This document shows, piece after piece, positions 17,815 through 26,147 of a stretch of DNA of 64,000 bases. The position numbers and the translations under genes are program-made. The stretch's first letter is position 1, and every line of letters starts with the position of its first letter. Below the pieces are notes generated by a model. The model was not told the origin of the DNA, did no database searches, and saw nothing but the letters and a program-made list of their open reading frames with translations. Source of the DNA: Sphingobacterium puteale (GTDB lineage: Bacteria > Bacteroidota > Bacteroidia > Sphingobacteriales > Sphingobacteriaceae); NCBI RefSeq assembly GCF_003627955.1, contig NZ_RBWS01000007.1, positions 1 through 64,000 of the forward strand. The letters run 5' to 3'.

Positions 17815-18753
17815 TTATTGAAAGCTCAACACTTCCTTTTTCTTTTTTGTTTTGAATTTATCGGGTACCACTGCTAATATTTCTTTTTCCAATGCCTGGA
17901 TTGCATGTCGTTTAACATAATTCTGAGTCGTAACCAAAGATATTTCCCGCACAGGCTCCGGTGATTTGAAATACCGGATCTTATCCAGCTGCTCGTCCAC
18001 GTAATCCGAGATTGATAGCTCAGGCAATATTGTTATACCATCATTGATATCCACCATTCTTTTGAGGGTTTCAACGCTGCCGGTATTATATTCAAAACGT
18101 CCGGAGAGATCCTGATTATGTTTATGATGACAGATATTCAGCACCTGCCCACGCATACAATGTCCTTCATTGAGCAACCAGAGCTTGTCATCAGCAATAT
18201 CATCACCACTTAACACTTTTTTTGAAAACAAGGGACTATTTTCAGAGATATAAGCGACAAAATTTTCATAAAATAAAGGTGATTCCAATATGCCCGGATC
18301 ATTTAACGGTGTCGAAAGTACACCACAATCCAAAAGACCAACTTTCAGTTCATGAACTATACGTTCGGTCGTATATTCCCAGATCTGCAATTGTAGCTTA
18401 GGATACTTTTCCATAAAAGTTGTCAGTACTTTGGGCAGCAGATATGGCGCAATTGTCGGAATAACCCCAACTTTTAACGTTCCCTCGATCTCGCCCTTTT
18501 TATCTTGTACAATCTCATTGATCTTCCGGCTCTCGGTCAAGACCAATCTAGCCTGGAGAATAATTTTCTCTCCAATTTCAGTAGGCACGACAGGCTGGCG
18601 GCTCCGGTCAAAGATTTTGGCTCCCAACGATTCCTCCAGTTTCTGGATCTGCATACTTAATGTCGGTTGTGTCACAAAACACTTTTCAGCTGCAGCGACA
18701 AAACTACGATAAGTATCAACAGCAATGATATATTCCAATTGGATTAAGGTCAT
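17815..18753 (-). CDS. oxyR: OxyR-type LysR-family regulator
   Basis: I start at the ATG giving MTLIQLEYIIAVDTYRSFVAA (18753). An upstream in-frame extension adds about 20 unlikely residues. The 312-residue protein has the N-terminal LysR helix-turn-helix (about 3-62, with FVTQPTLSMQIQKLE) and a periplasmic-binding-like sensor. Both OxyR redox cysteines are in place: Cys199 and Cys208 in NEGHCMRGQVLNIC. I infer that the protein senses hydrogen peroxide by disulfide formation and regulates antioxidant genes. It is divergent from the S46 peptidase at 18980 and cotranscribed with the ClC gene. Confidence 0.9.
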   Translation of the reverse strand: MTLIQLEYIIAVDTYRSFVAAAEKCFVTQPTLSMQIQKLEESLGAKIFDRSRQPVVPTEIGEKIILQARLVLTESRKINEIVQDKKGEIEGTLKVGVIPTIAPYLLPKVLTTFMEKYPKLQLQIWEYTTERIVHELKVGLLDCGVLSTPLNDPGILESPLFYENFVAYISENSPLFSKKVLSGDDIADDKLWLLNEGHCMRGQVLNICHHKHNQDLSGRFEYNTGSVETLKRMVDINDGITILPELSISDYVDEQLDKIRYFKSPEPVREISLVTTQNYVKRHAIQALEKEILAVVPDKFKTKKKKEVLSFQ

Positions 18754-18939
18754 GTTAAAATCTTTAAAGCGCAAAATTACGAATACTCCTGTAAAACGAT
18801 GGCAAATACACAATTATTTAAGGCTTGACCATTGCCCGCGCTATCATATAATACAATAAATACCTTGCCAAAAAGCTGTAATTGTTCTGCAATTATGACA
18901 ATAGTTGACAGAAAAGTCGAATCATCAAAAAGCTTTTCT

Positions 18940-18947
18940 TAATTTTG
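18940..18947 (+). promoter_or_regulatory. Candidate -7 box for the S46 peptidase gene
   Basis: TAATTTTG at 18940-18947 fits TAnnTTTG and lies 32 bases upstream of the ATG at 18980. No -33 box at the expected spacing is visible. It lies in the divergent region between oxyR and the peptidase gene, where OxyR could also bind. Confidence 0.35.
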
Positions 18948-18979
18948 GAGATTTACAACAGTTGACATTTAAGAATCCT

Positions 18980-21142
18980 ATGAAGTTTAAACATCATACT
19001 ACAATTGCATTGGCACTATTGTTATCCGCTACAAATGTCCCACTTGGTAAAGCAAATCCAGACGAAGGGATGTATCCGTTGAGTGACCTGAATAGAGCCG
19101 GATTAAAAAAAGCCGGACTAAAGATCAATGAAAAGGACATTTACAATCCCGGTCAAGTTGGACTGGTGGACGCTTTGGTTCAGGTCAGCGGATGTACTGG
19201 ATCTTTCGTTTCCAATCGCGGCTTGATCATTACCAATCATCACTGTGCGTTTTCAGCCGTTCAATTGGCCAGTACTGCCATCAACAATTATCTTAAAAAT
19301 GGTTTTGTGGCACAAAATCAGGAACAGGAGATTGAAGCAAAAGGATTAAAAATAAGAATTACAGATTCGTACGAAGATGTATCGGCTAAAATATTAAATG
19401 CTGTAGCTAATATCAGTGATCCGGTCGAACGCATTAATACGATCAAAAGAAAACAAGAAGAACTTGTTAGACAGGCCGAAAAAGAAGATCCAACGATCAA
19501 AGCCGAAGTCTCCGAAATGTTCATCGGCAAGAGTTACGTACTGTTTCGCTACAAAACGATCGAAGATGTTCGTTTGGTGTATATTCCACGTCAAAATATT
19601 GGTGAGTTTGGAGGTGAAACCGACAATTGGGTATGGCCACGCCATACAGGCGACTATTCATTCCTTCGAGCCTACGTTGGTAAAGATGGAAAATCGGCGT
19701 CCTTTTCGAAAGATAATGTGCCTTACCAGCCAAAAAAACACCTGAAAGTCAATCCAAATGGCGTGAAAGAAAATGATTTCACCTTTATCTTGGGTTATCC
19801 GGGGAAAACATTCCGACACCGTCCCGCACAATATATTAAGTACCAACAAGAATATTTGCTGCCTTATGTTTCCGATCTTTACGATTTCCAGAATAAGCAG
19901 ATGGAAGAAGCGGGTAAAGATAATACAGATATCGCGCTCTCTTTAGCAACGCGCATCAAACGCAACGCCAATGTACTCAAAAATTACCGCGGGAAGCTCA
20001 AAGGATTGCGCGGCATTGATCTTCTTTCAACAAAAAAACAAGAAGATGAAGCACTTGCCGCCTTTATTTTAAGCAAACCCGAACTTAAAGATAAGTATGG
20101 CAATCTGTTAAACGATATCGCTGCCTACTACAGGCTCAGTGATCAAGATGCCCTAAAAGAGCTTTGGATCAACAATATTTATAACAGTACCAGCTTACTG
20201 AAAGTTGCCCGCGATCTCAATACCTTAAAAGTAGCAATGGGTAAAGAGCGCTCTTCACATGCCGCAAAACAGTTATTCGACTATAATGTCGAACAGCTTA
20301 AAAAAAGTATTCGAGAAACTTACGAAAGCTACAACAAACAGGCTGACCAACGTATTTTTGGGAAAATGCTCGCCGACGCTGCTGCTTTCCGGGATAAAAA
20401 TCAGATTATGGCAGTTCAAAAGCTTCAATTGGACACCGAATCGGCCAATAACTATGCGACGCAAATCATCAATGGTAGTAAATTAACTGATCAAAACTAT
20501 ATTTTAAATACAGTTTTGGCCAATGCAAGCGCCTTACAACAATTTGATGACAAGCTATTGAATTTTCAAAACGAACTGGACAGTGATATTGTCATCTTCG
20601 CTGCCGAACAGAAAAGACGTGAAGGGGTTTTGAATAAACTGATGGGTGACTATGTCGCTGTAAAGGAAATCTTTCAGGCCAAAAACTTCGTTCCGGATGC
20701 CAATTCCACCCTGCGTTTGACCTATGGGCACATCAAGGGATATGCTCCTGCAGATGCCACCTATATGAAGCCTTTCACGACCATTGAAGGAATTATTCAA
20801 AAAGGAAACCTCGGTCTGCCCGAATTTGACTATCCGCAGGAAATCAAGACTGCTTATCTCAATAAAAACTTCGGTCCATACCTCAAGAAAGACTTGGGAT
20901 CGGTTCCTGTCAATATACTGTATGATATGGATACAACGGGCGGTAACTCCGGCTCCCCCATCATGAACGCAAATGGTGAGTTGATAGGTGTAAACTTTGA
21001 CCGTGCTTACGATGCCACAATAAACGATTTTGCTTGGAATGAACGCTATAGCCGATCTATTGGTGTGGATATCCGTTATGTGCTCTGGGTCGCTGACAAA
21101 ATTGATAATGCAAATTTTATCTTAAAGGAAATGGGTATATAA
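18980..21142 (+). CDS. S46 dipeptidyl-peptidase, DPP11-type
   Basis: I start at ATG 18980, giving MKFKHHTTIALALLLSATNV as a signal peptide and 720 residues, the usual family length. The catalytic pieces are visible: His in ITNHHCAFSAVQ (about residue 88), and the serine in TTGGNSGSPIMN near residue 655. The S46 specificity residue, 18 positions after the catalytic Ser, is Arg in GVNFDRAYDAT. An Arg there marks DPP11, which releases N-terminal dipeptides with Asp or Glu at P1; a Gly marks DPP7. The enzyme should act in the periplasm on exported peptides. A strong terminator follows. Confidence 0.9.
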   Translation: MKFKHHTTIALALLLSATNVPLGKANPDEGMYPLSDLNRAGLKKAGLKINEKDIYNPGQVGLVDALVQVSGCTGSFVSNRGLIITNHHCAFSAVQLASTAINNYLKNGFVAQNQEQEIEAKGLKIRITDSYEDVSAKILNAVANISDPVERINTIKRKQEELVRQAEKEDPTIKAEVSEMFIGKSYVLFRYKTIEDVRLVYIPRQNIGEFGGETDNWVWPRHTGDYSFLRAYVGKDGKSASFSKDNVPYQPKKHLKVNPNGVKENDFTFILGYPGKTFRHRPAQYIKYQQEYLLPYVSDLYDFQNKQMEEAGKDNTDIALSLATRIKRNANVLKNYRGKLKGLRGIDLLSTKKQEDEALAAFILSKPELKDKYGNLLNDIAAYYRLSDQDALKELWINNIYNSTSLLKVARDLNTLKVAMGKERSSHAAKQLFDYNVEQLKKSIRETYESYNKQADQRIFGKMLADAAAFRDKNQIMAVQKLQLDTESANNYATQIINGSKLTDQNYILNTVLANASALQQFDDKLLNFQNELDSDIVIFAAEQKRREGVLNKLMGDYVAVKEIFQAKNFVPDANSTLRLTYGHIKGYAPADATYMKPFTTIEGIIQKGNLGLPEFDYPQEIKTAYLNKNFGPYLKKDLGSVPVNILYDMDTTGGNSGSPIMNANGELIGVNFDRAYDATINDFAWNERYSRSIGVDIRYVLWVADKIDNANFILKEMGI

Positions 21143-21178
21143 CCATAACCACACACTGCGAAGGCCCCCCTGCAATAA

Positions 21179-21212
21179 AAAAGCATCTGAATCAAATTGT
21201 TCAGGTGCTTTT
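21179..21212 (+). terminator. Intrinsic terminator of the S46 peptidase gene
   Basis: AAAAGCATCTGAA (21179-21191) pairs with TTCAGGTGCTTTT (21200-21212), with one G-T pair and an 8-base loop, followed by more T residues. Confidence 0.8.
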
Positions 21213-21250
21213 TTACAATCAGGATATACCAAATTAAGTTCAATGGCACG

Positions 21251-22423
21251 TTATTCTCCTGCCAGATTCAGCAGTACCCGTTTCAATCTGTTTAATCCTT
21301 CCAGTAAAATGGGTCTGGCACAGGCAATATTCAGACGGATAAAAAAATCACTGCCTTTACCGTACATGGCACCAACATTTACCTGTAAGTGAGCATCCTC
21401 CAGTAACATCTGTCCCAGCTTTCGGCTAGGGATTTTCAAAGCCGAACAGTCTATCCAGACCAAATAAGTACCCTCCAACGGAACAACTTTCAACGCCGGC
21501 AGATGCTCAGCCACAAAATTTTTCAAATAACGATAGTTATGATGGATATAGACCAGCGCTTGCTGCAACCAGTCCTCGCCATGTTGATAAGCAGCAATTA
21601 GCCCCGTGATCGCGAACGGACTTATGCTCGCAATCTCATTGACCAGAAAGGCATGCTGCACCTTCTTGTTCAGCAGCGGATCTGCTACAATGACAGTGGC
21701 AACTTGTAACCCTGCCAGATTAAAGGTTTTACTTGGCGCAATGCAGGTTATTGTATTCGCAAGAAAGTCCGAATTGATCGTTCCGAAAGGAATATGCTGA
21801 TTTCCTTCAAAAACCAGGTCGCAATGGATTTCATCCGAGACAACAAGAACATCATGCTTTAGGCAGATTTCACCAAGGCGTTCAAGCTCCCCCTTGGTCC
21901 ACACCCTACCCGCCGGATTGTGTGGACTGCAGAGGATAAAAAGTTTTACCTTTGGATCGCTCGCTTTAACTTCGAAGTCTTCGAAGTCTATCGTATATTG
22001 TCCATCTAGGTACCGGAGGTCATTAGAAACTACCTCACAGCCATTGCGTTCGATGGATGAAAAAAAACAGTGATACACGGGTTCCTGGATGAGCACTTTG
22101 TCTCCAGTTTCGGTCAATGCGGCAACAATTGCCGACAGGGCCGGCACAACACCCAAAACCGGAAGTATCCATTCGCGCTGCAATGGAAAACCATGTTTAC
22201 GTTTAGACCAGTCTGATACCGCTTCATAAAAAGCATCCGGAACTTTCGCATAGCCATAAACGCCATGTTGGACACGTTCCGTCAGCGCCTCTATAACCTG
22301 CCTTGAAACAGAAAAATCCATATCAGCAACCCAAAGCGGGATTAAATCAACATAGTCCAGCTGGTTCCATTTTACGGAATCGGTGCCCCTACGGTCGATT
22401 ATTTCATCAAAATTGTAGATCAT
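21251..22423 (-). CDS. MalY/PatB-family PLP aminotransferase (probable C-S lyase)
   Basis: The 390-residue protein is a fold-type I PLP enzyme of the MalY/PatB group. The PLP lysine lies in IAPSKTFNLAGLQ, and the phosphate and pyridine contacts are in CSPHNPAGRVW and VVSDEIHCDL. The C-terminus has the FIRLNIACARPIL Arg. MalY/PatB enzymes act as cystathionine beta-lyases or aminotransferases, so cleavage of C-S bonds in cystathionine or cysteine conjugates is the likely role. It stands alone, facing the terminator of the S46 gene. Its start is the ATG at 22423 (MIYNFDEIIDRRGTDSVKW), which is typical. Confidence 0.85.
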   Translation of the reverse strand: MIYNFDEIIDRRGTDSVKWNQLDYVDLIPLWVADMDFSVSRQVIEALTERVQHGVYGYAKVPDAFYEAVSDWSKRKHGFPLQREWILPVLGVVPALSAIVAALTETGDKVLIQEPVYHCFFSSIERNGCEVVSNDLRYLDGQYTIDFEDFEVKASDPKVKLFILCSPHNPAGRVWTKGELERLGEICLKHDVLVVSDEIHCDLVFEGNQHIPFGTINSDFLANTITCIAPSKTFNLAGLQVATVIVADPLLNKKVQHAFLVNEIASISPFAITGLIAAYQHGEDWLQQALVYIHHNYRYLKNFVAEHLPALKVVPLEGTYLVWIDCSALKIPSRKLGQMLLEDAHLQVNVGAMYGKGSDFFIRLNIACARPILLEGLNRLKRVLLNLAGE

Positions 22424-22663
22424 AAGGCAATTTACTCAAAAATAAAACGTATTGCTAATAAAATCATTGGGAAAAATTGCTTACCAAAATGATTCAAATC
22501 CAGCTCAAAACACAATGGATATCCCTCGGCAAAACAATTACAGATCGGTAAAGTGAGCTATTAGCAAAAGTTACGCAAATTAGACCAACTTCAGCAGCAA
22601 ACATAAATTAAGACAGTGCAAAACAAAGGGAAAGATTATATTTACATAAAATTTAAGAACGAT

Positions 22664-23059
22664 ATGGCCAGGGGCAATTTTTCATGGAAAGATAGAATCC
22701 GAAGTTTTAGTCACGCCCTCAACGGATTAAAAATTGTTGGGCAAGAAGAACATAATTTCAGGATACACCTCGTTGTAGCAATTTTAGTAATTATACTTTC
22801 CTGTCTGCTCCGAATCAGCCGTTATGAATGGCTGGCCATTATTCTTTCCATCGGTTTTGTTCTCGTTTGTGAATTGCTTAATACCACCATCGAACACCTC
22901 GCTGATTTTATCTGCCGGGAAAAAAATCCCAGCATCAAAAAAATCAAGGACATTGCCGCGGCAGCAGTTCTGCTAAGCAGTCTAATGGCCTTGCTGATCG
23001 GACTGATCATATTCACCCCAAAGCTCCTGTCAATGAACTCATTGTCCCAGCTTTTCTAA
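22664..23059 (+). CDS. Diacylglycerol kinase family membrane protein
   Basis: I take ATG 22664 (MARGNFSWKDRIRSFSHALN), since the upstream GTG at 22616 gives an unlikely basic extension. The 131-residue protein has the DgkA fold: a basic amphipathic start, then GLKIVGQEEHNFRIHLVVA and three membrane helices, with Glu in VCELLNTTIEHLADF. That motif carries the family's catalytic and metal-binding acids. It phosphorylates diacylglycerol or undecaprenol in the inner membrane. Its last 21 bases overlap the end of the convergent lipoprotein gene at 23039, so the two transcripts may interfere at their 3' ends. Confidence 0.85.
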   Translation: MARGNFSWKDRIRSFSHALNGLKIVGQEEHNFRIHLVVAILVIILSCLLRISRYEWLAIILSIGFVLVCELLNTTIEHLADFICREKNPSIKKIKDIAAAAVLLSSLMALLIGLIIFTPKLLSMNSLSQLF

Positions 23060-23506
23060 AACAAATTTCTGATCATATACCAATTTGTCCGGAGCAACAA
23101 ATGACATCTTACCGCCTTTATCTTCCATTGCACCATATCCTTCAACGACGCGGTTTTTACCAAATTTGAAAGCTACCTGACGGATGGATTGCTGTCCCTC
23201 GGAGGAAAAGGTATAGTCCGCCAATAAAATGCTGTCTTTAAGAACACCATCTATATGCCCTATATTTCGATCTTTCTCTTTCCAGATATAATTGAGATCG
23301 CCATGTACCTTATCGCCATCAATAGCGATTGTTAACGAAATTGTATCTCCGTTTTTGAGGTATTGATAAGTCCCATTTTCAGCAACTACTGCTGTAGCAC
23401 TTGTGATATCTGACCCCATTTGTACAGGGTCACTTTGCTTTTTTCCGGTTTGCTGACAGGCAGCGGCAAAAACCAGTAATGACAATCCAAAATTGATTAT
23501 TTTCAT
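23039..23506 (-). CDS. Small lipoprotein of unknown function
   Basis: The 155-residue protein has a signal peptide with a lipobox at AAAC (Cys17). The mature part is beta-rich, with repeated strand-like stretches such as NGTYQYLKNGDTISLTIAI and KVHGDLNYIWKEKDRNIGHI, possibly a small beta-barrel lipid-binding fold. I do not recognise the family. It converges on the diacylglycerol kinase gene and overlaps its stop by 21 bases. Confidence 0.6.
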   Translation of the reverse strand: MKIINFGLSLLVFAAACQQTGKKQSDPVQMGSDITSATAVVAENGTYQYLKNGDTISLTIAIDGDKVHGDLNYIWKEKDRNIGHIDGVLKDSILLADYTFSSEGQQSIRQVAFKFGKNRVVEGYGAMEDKGGKMSFVAPDKLVYDQKFVLEKLGQ

Positions 23507-23848
23507 GTGAATAATTTCTTTTAAAATATGCAGCTAAAGCTGATGAATACGCGTTGGGGAAAGTCTGTTCACACCCTGATCGATACTGCCGAACAGCTTA
23601 TATCCTCTACCTTCGTTTATTGATATAAATAGCAATCAAAACAGTATATTGTTTTAAATAACTAACATTTAATATTTTGGAATTAAGAAAACAAAAATCA
23701 CACCAATATTGTTTATAAGTTATAATGCGATAAAAGATTAAAAATAAACAATTTAGTAACAATAAAATTATCCCTAGCGTATTGTAAAGCTAATTTTTAT
23801 TAGTAAATTGTACACTATAAAATTCAGGAATTCTTAACCAATATTAGT
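23507..23848. other. AT-rich intergenic region
   Basis: About 340 bases of very AT-rich DNA lie between the lipoprotein gene and the 62-codon ORF. I see no RNA gene or convincing TAnnTTTG box. It may hold promoters for both neighbours, which diverge. Confidence 0.3.
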
Positions 23849-24037
23849 ATGAAAGATGTAAGCTTTAAGAAATTTGATAGTGGGTGTACATCCCTCGCTA
23901 AATTATCCATTGAAACAGATTTGGCTATTATTGTTAAAGAGAACGTTTCTATTTCTTCGGAATCGAAAATAGAAAAGCTTCGACGCTGTAAAGAAGAGTT
24001 ATTGAAAAGCCTTTGGTTCGTTCAGCGCCAGTGTTGA
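23849..24037 (+). CDS. Small protein of 62 residues, unknown
   Basis: This 62-codon gene starts MKDVSFKKFDSGC and ends with a helical segment (SKIEKLRRCKEELLKSLW) and a final Cys. It has three Cys residues and no signal peptide. No family is recognised. Supporting it, a strong terminator starts 48 bases after the stop, and the gene is preceded by AT-rich DNA typical of promoters. Against it, there is no clear -7 box and no homologue I can name. It could be a small regulatory protein or a chance ORF within a leader. Confidence 0.35.
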   Translation: MKDVSFKKFDSGCTSLAKLSIETDLAIIVKENVSISSESKIEKLRRCKEELLKSLWFVQRQC

Positions 24038-24085
24038 TATTTAATTCATTAAATTAATAGTCCGAACATTTTTTCTTGAAAAAGA

Positions 24086-24121
24086 AAGCCTCCCCAACTA
24101 TATTTTATATTGGAGAGGCTT
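24086..24121. terminator. Bidirectional terminator
   Basis: AAGCCTCCCCAA (24086-24097) pairs with TTGGAGAGGCTT (24110-24121) with one mismatch. T-runs follow on the plus strand, and A-runs on the left suit the minus strand, so it can end both the 62-codon gene and the pyruvate oxidase gene. Confidence 0.75.
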
Positions 24122-24155
24122 TTTTATGATGGATTAAGCGTGTTGTTCAGCATTA

Positions 24156-25895
24156 TCAGAGCGATTTCAAGTGCTTATAGTTTGATTTGATGGTATCCCA
24201 GACTTCTTCAAAGTTGCCTGACAGCATCAATTTCGCCATACTTTCGGTCATTCCCTTCATTTGGCTAAAGGAAATTTTAGGAGGCATGGCCAAGGCATTT
24301 GGACTGGTATAGATATCAATAAGCACAGGTTCATCCATTATGCGAAACGCTTCACTGAGTACACCATCGACCGCTTCTGGTTGAGTCACGGTAAATGCGC
24401 GGATTCCCATCGCCTGTGCGACCATGGCGAAATCCGGATTGACCATATTCGTTTCCTGATCCTTCAAACCGGCCACCTGCATCTCTAGCTTGACCATCCC
24501 AAGCGAACGGTTATTAAATACGATCAGTTTTATTGGCAGATTATACTGTTTTATTGTAGCCAAGTCCCCGAGCAGCATCGAAAGACCTCCATCACCGCAG
24601 AAAGCTATAATCTGTCTTTCAGGATGTGTCAATGCTGCACCAATTGCCATCGGCATGGCATTCGCCATGGATCCGTGATTAAATGATCCAAGCATCTTAC
24701 GATCCCGCCGCTGATTGATATAGCGTGCTCCCCATACACAGGACATGCCTGTATCCACCAAAAAAATAGCGTCGTCGCTCGCCTTTTGGTCAATCGTATG
24801 GGCCACAAACTCCGGTTGAATAGCACATTCACTACCCGAATCATCCACATAGATCATTAAATCCTCTTTTACTTTCTCGTAAGCTGCCAATTGTTTTTCA
24901 AGAAAACCTGAATCGCTTCTTGCCTCCACAAATGGTAGGACAGCTTTCAGCGTATGCTCAATATCACCGACCAGGCCATAATCCACGATCGACCGTCGGC
25001 CGAGTTTCTCCCCTTCGATATCTATCTGAACAATCGTTTTATTAGTAGGTATAAAATCCTTATAGGGAAAATCTGTTCCCAATAACAGGATTAGATCGGA
25101 ATGGTGCATACTCTGAAAGGCCGAGGCAGTTCCCAAAAGTCCTGTCATACCGATTTCATTGGGATTGTCCCGTTGAATATCCAATTTAGCCTTAAACGAA
25201 TAGCCTACCGGTGCATGAATTTTCTGGGAGAGCTGAACAATCTGTTGCCGCGCATTCTTAGCACCAACACCACAGAATAAGGTCACTTTTTCTGCCTGAT
25301 TGATATATTGTGCCAAACGACCAATTTCCAGATCAGAGGGTCTCACCTGTGGCTGTGTAAAAAACACTTTTGAAGAAGTATTCATATGAACGGCTTCCAT
25401 TTCAGAAACATCCCCCGGTAAGCCGATGACAGCAACATCGCGTTTGGAAATCGCTTGCTGTAATGCGTTTTGAACCATACGCTGTACCTGTTCCGGACGG
25501 GTAATCATCTGATTATAACAAGAACAGTCGTCAAACAATTTAATCGGATTGGTTTCTTGGAAATAGTCTGTACCAAACTCATAGGTGGCACAGGTCGAAG
25601 CAATTACCAACATCGGAACACGTGTCTTATGCGCCTCGTAAACACCATTGATCAGGTGAACATGGCCTGGCCCACTACTTCCAGCACAGCAGGCAATCCC
25701 GTGCAGATCCGCTTCGGCGGTCGCAGCAAATGCACCGACCTCCTCATGCCTAACATGTATCCATTGCATGGTTCCATCCTCATGAACAGCCTCATTAAAA
25801 AAATTCAAACTATCTCCCGTCACGGCATAAATACGTTTGATTCCCGCATCTTTTAAAATACCAACGATCTGGTGTGCTACATTTTTCATACCCAT
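24156..25895 (-). CDS. poxB: Pyruvate oxidase/dehydrogenase (quinone), PoxB-type
   Basis: The 579-residue thiamine-diphosphate enzyme oxidises pyruvate to acetate and CO2, passing electrons to quinone. It has the three ThDP-enzyme domains: pyrimidine-binding (VTGDSLNFFNEAVHEDG and HVRHEEVGAFAATAEA, with the catalytic Glu), a middle FAD/CoA-type domain, and the PP domain with GDGGLSMLLGDLATIKQYNLPIK (Mg2+/ThDP motif). Length matches E. coli PoxB at 572. The C-terminal membrane-binding region is present but not strongly amphipathic. The gene stands alone, ends at a terminator, and could supply respiratory electrons in stationary phase, as in E. coli. Confidence 0.92.
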   Translation of the reverse strand: MGMKNVAHQIVGILKDAGIKRIYAVTGDSLNFFNEAVHEDGTMQWIHVRHEEVGAFAATAEADLHGIACCAGSSGPGHVHLINGVYEAHKTRVPMLVIASTCATYEFGTDYFQETNPIKLFDDCSCYNQMITRPEQVQRMVQNALQQAISKRDVAVIGLPGDVSEMEAVHMNTSSKVFFTQPQVRPSDLEIGRLAQYINQAEKVTLFCGVGAKNARQQIVQLSQKIHAPVGYSFKAKLDIQRDNPNEIGMTGLLGTASAFQSMHHSDLILLLGTDFPYKDFIPTNKTIVQIDIEGEKLGRRSIVDYGLVGDIEHTLKAVLPFVEARSDSGFLEKQLAAYEKVKEDLMIYVDDSGSECAIQPEFVAHTIDQKASDDAIFLVDTGMSCVWGARYINQRRDRKMLGSFNHGSMANAMPMAIGAALTHPERQIIAFCGDGGLSMLLGDLATIKQYNLPIKLIVFNNRSLGMVKLEMQVAGLKDQETNMVNPDFAMVAQAMGIRAFTVTQPEAVDGVLSEAFRIMDEPVLIDIYTSPNALAMPPKISFSQMKGMTESMAKLMLSGNFEEVWDTIKSNYKHLKSL

Positions 25896-26087
25896 ATGAT
25901 GATTTAAGATTTTGATATCACGACGATGTGTTGATTACGCTATCGCTTCTTTATAACAACAATATTGCGAAACAATGGTTTTGGGTATTCTATTATTGAA
26001 GAAAGTACATACCGATCGATCCGTAGTTTTCAGAACAGAGATGACGATTGCAGGCCACGTTTTGCAAGAAAGACGCTGCCTAAAAAA

Positions 26088-26124
26088 AACAGGCTGCTCC
26101 CATCGTATCGAGGAGCAGCCTGTT
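26088..26124 (-). terminator. Intrinsic terminator of the DUF4091 gene
   Basis: A perfect 13-bp stem (AACAGGCTGCTCC at 26088-26100, GGAGCAGCCTGTT at 26112-26124) is followed on the minus strand by a T-run made by the A-run at 26082-26089. Confidence 0.85.
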
Positions 26125-26147
26125 TATTCAACGCTATGAAAGTTTGA

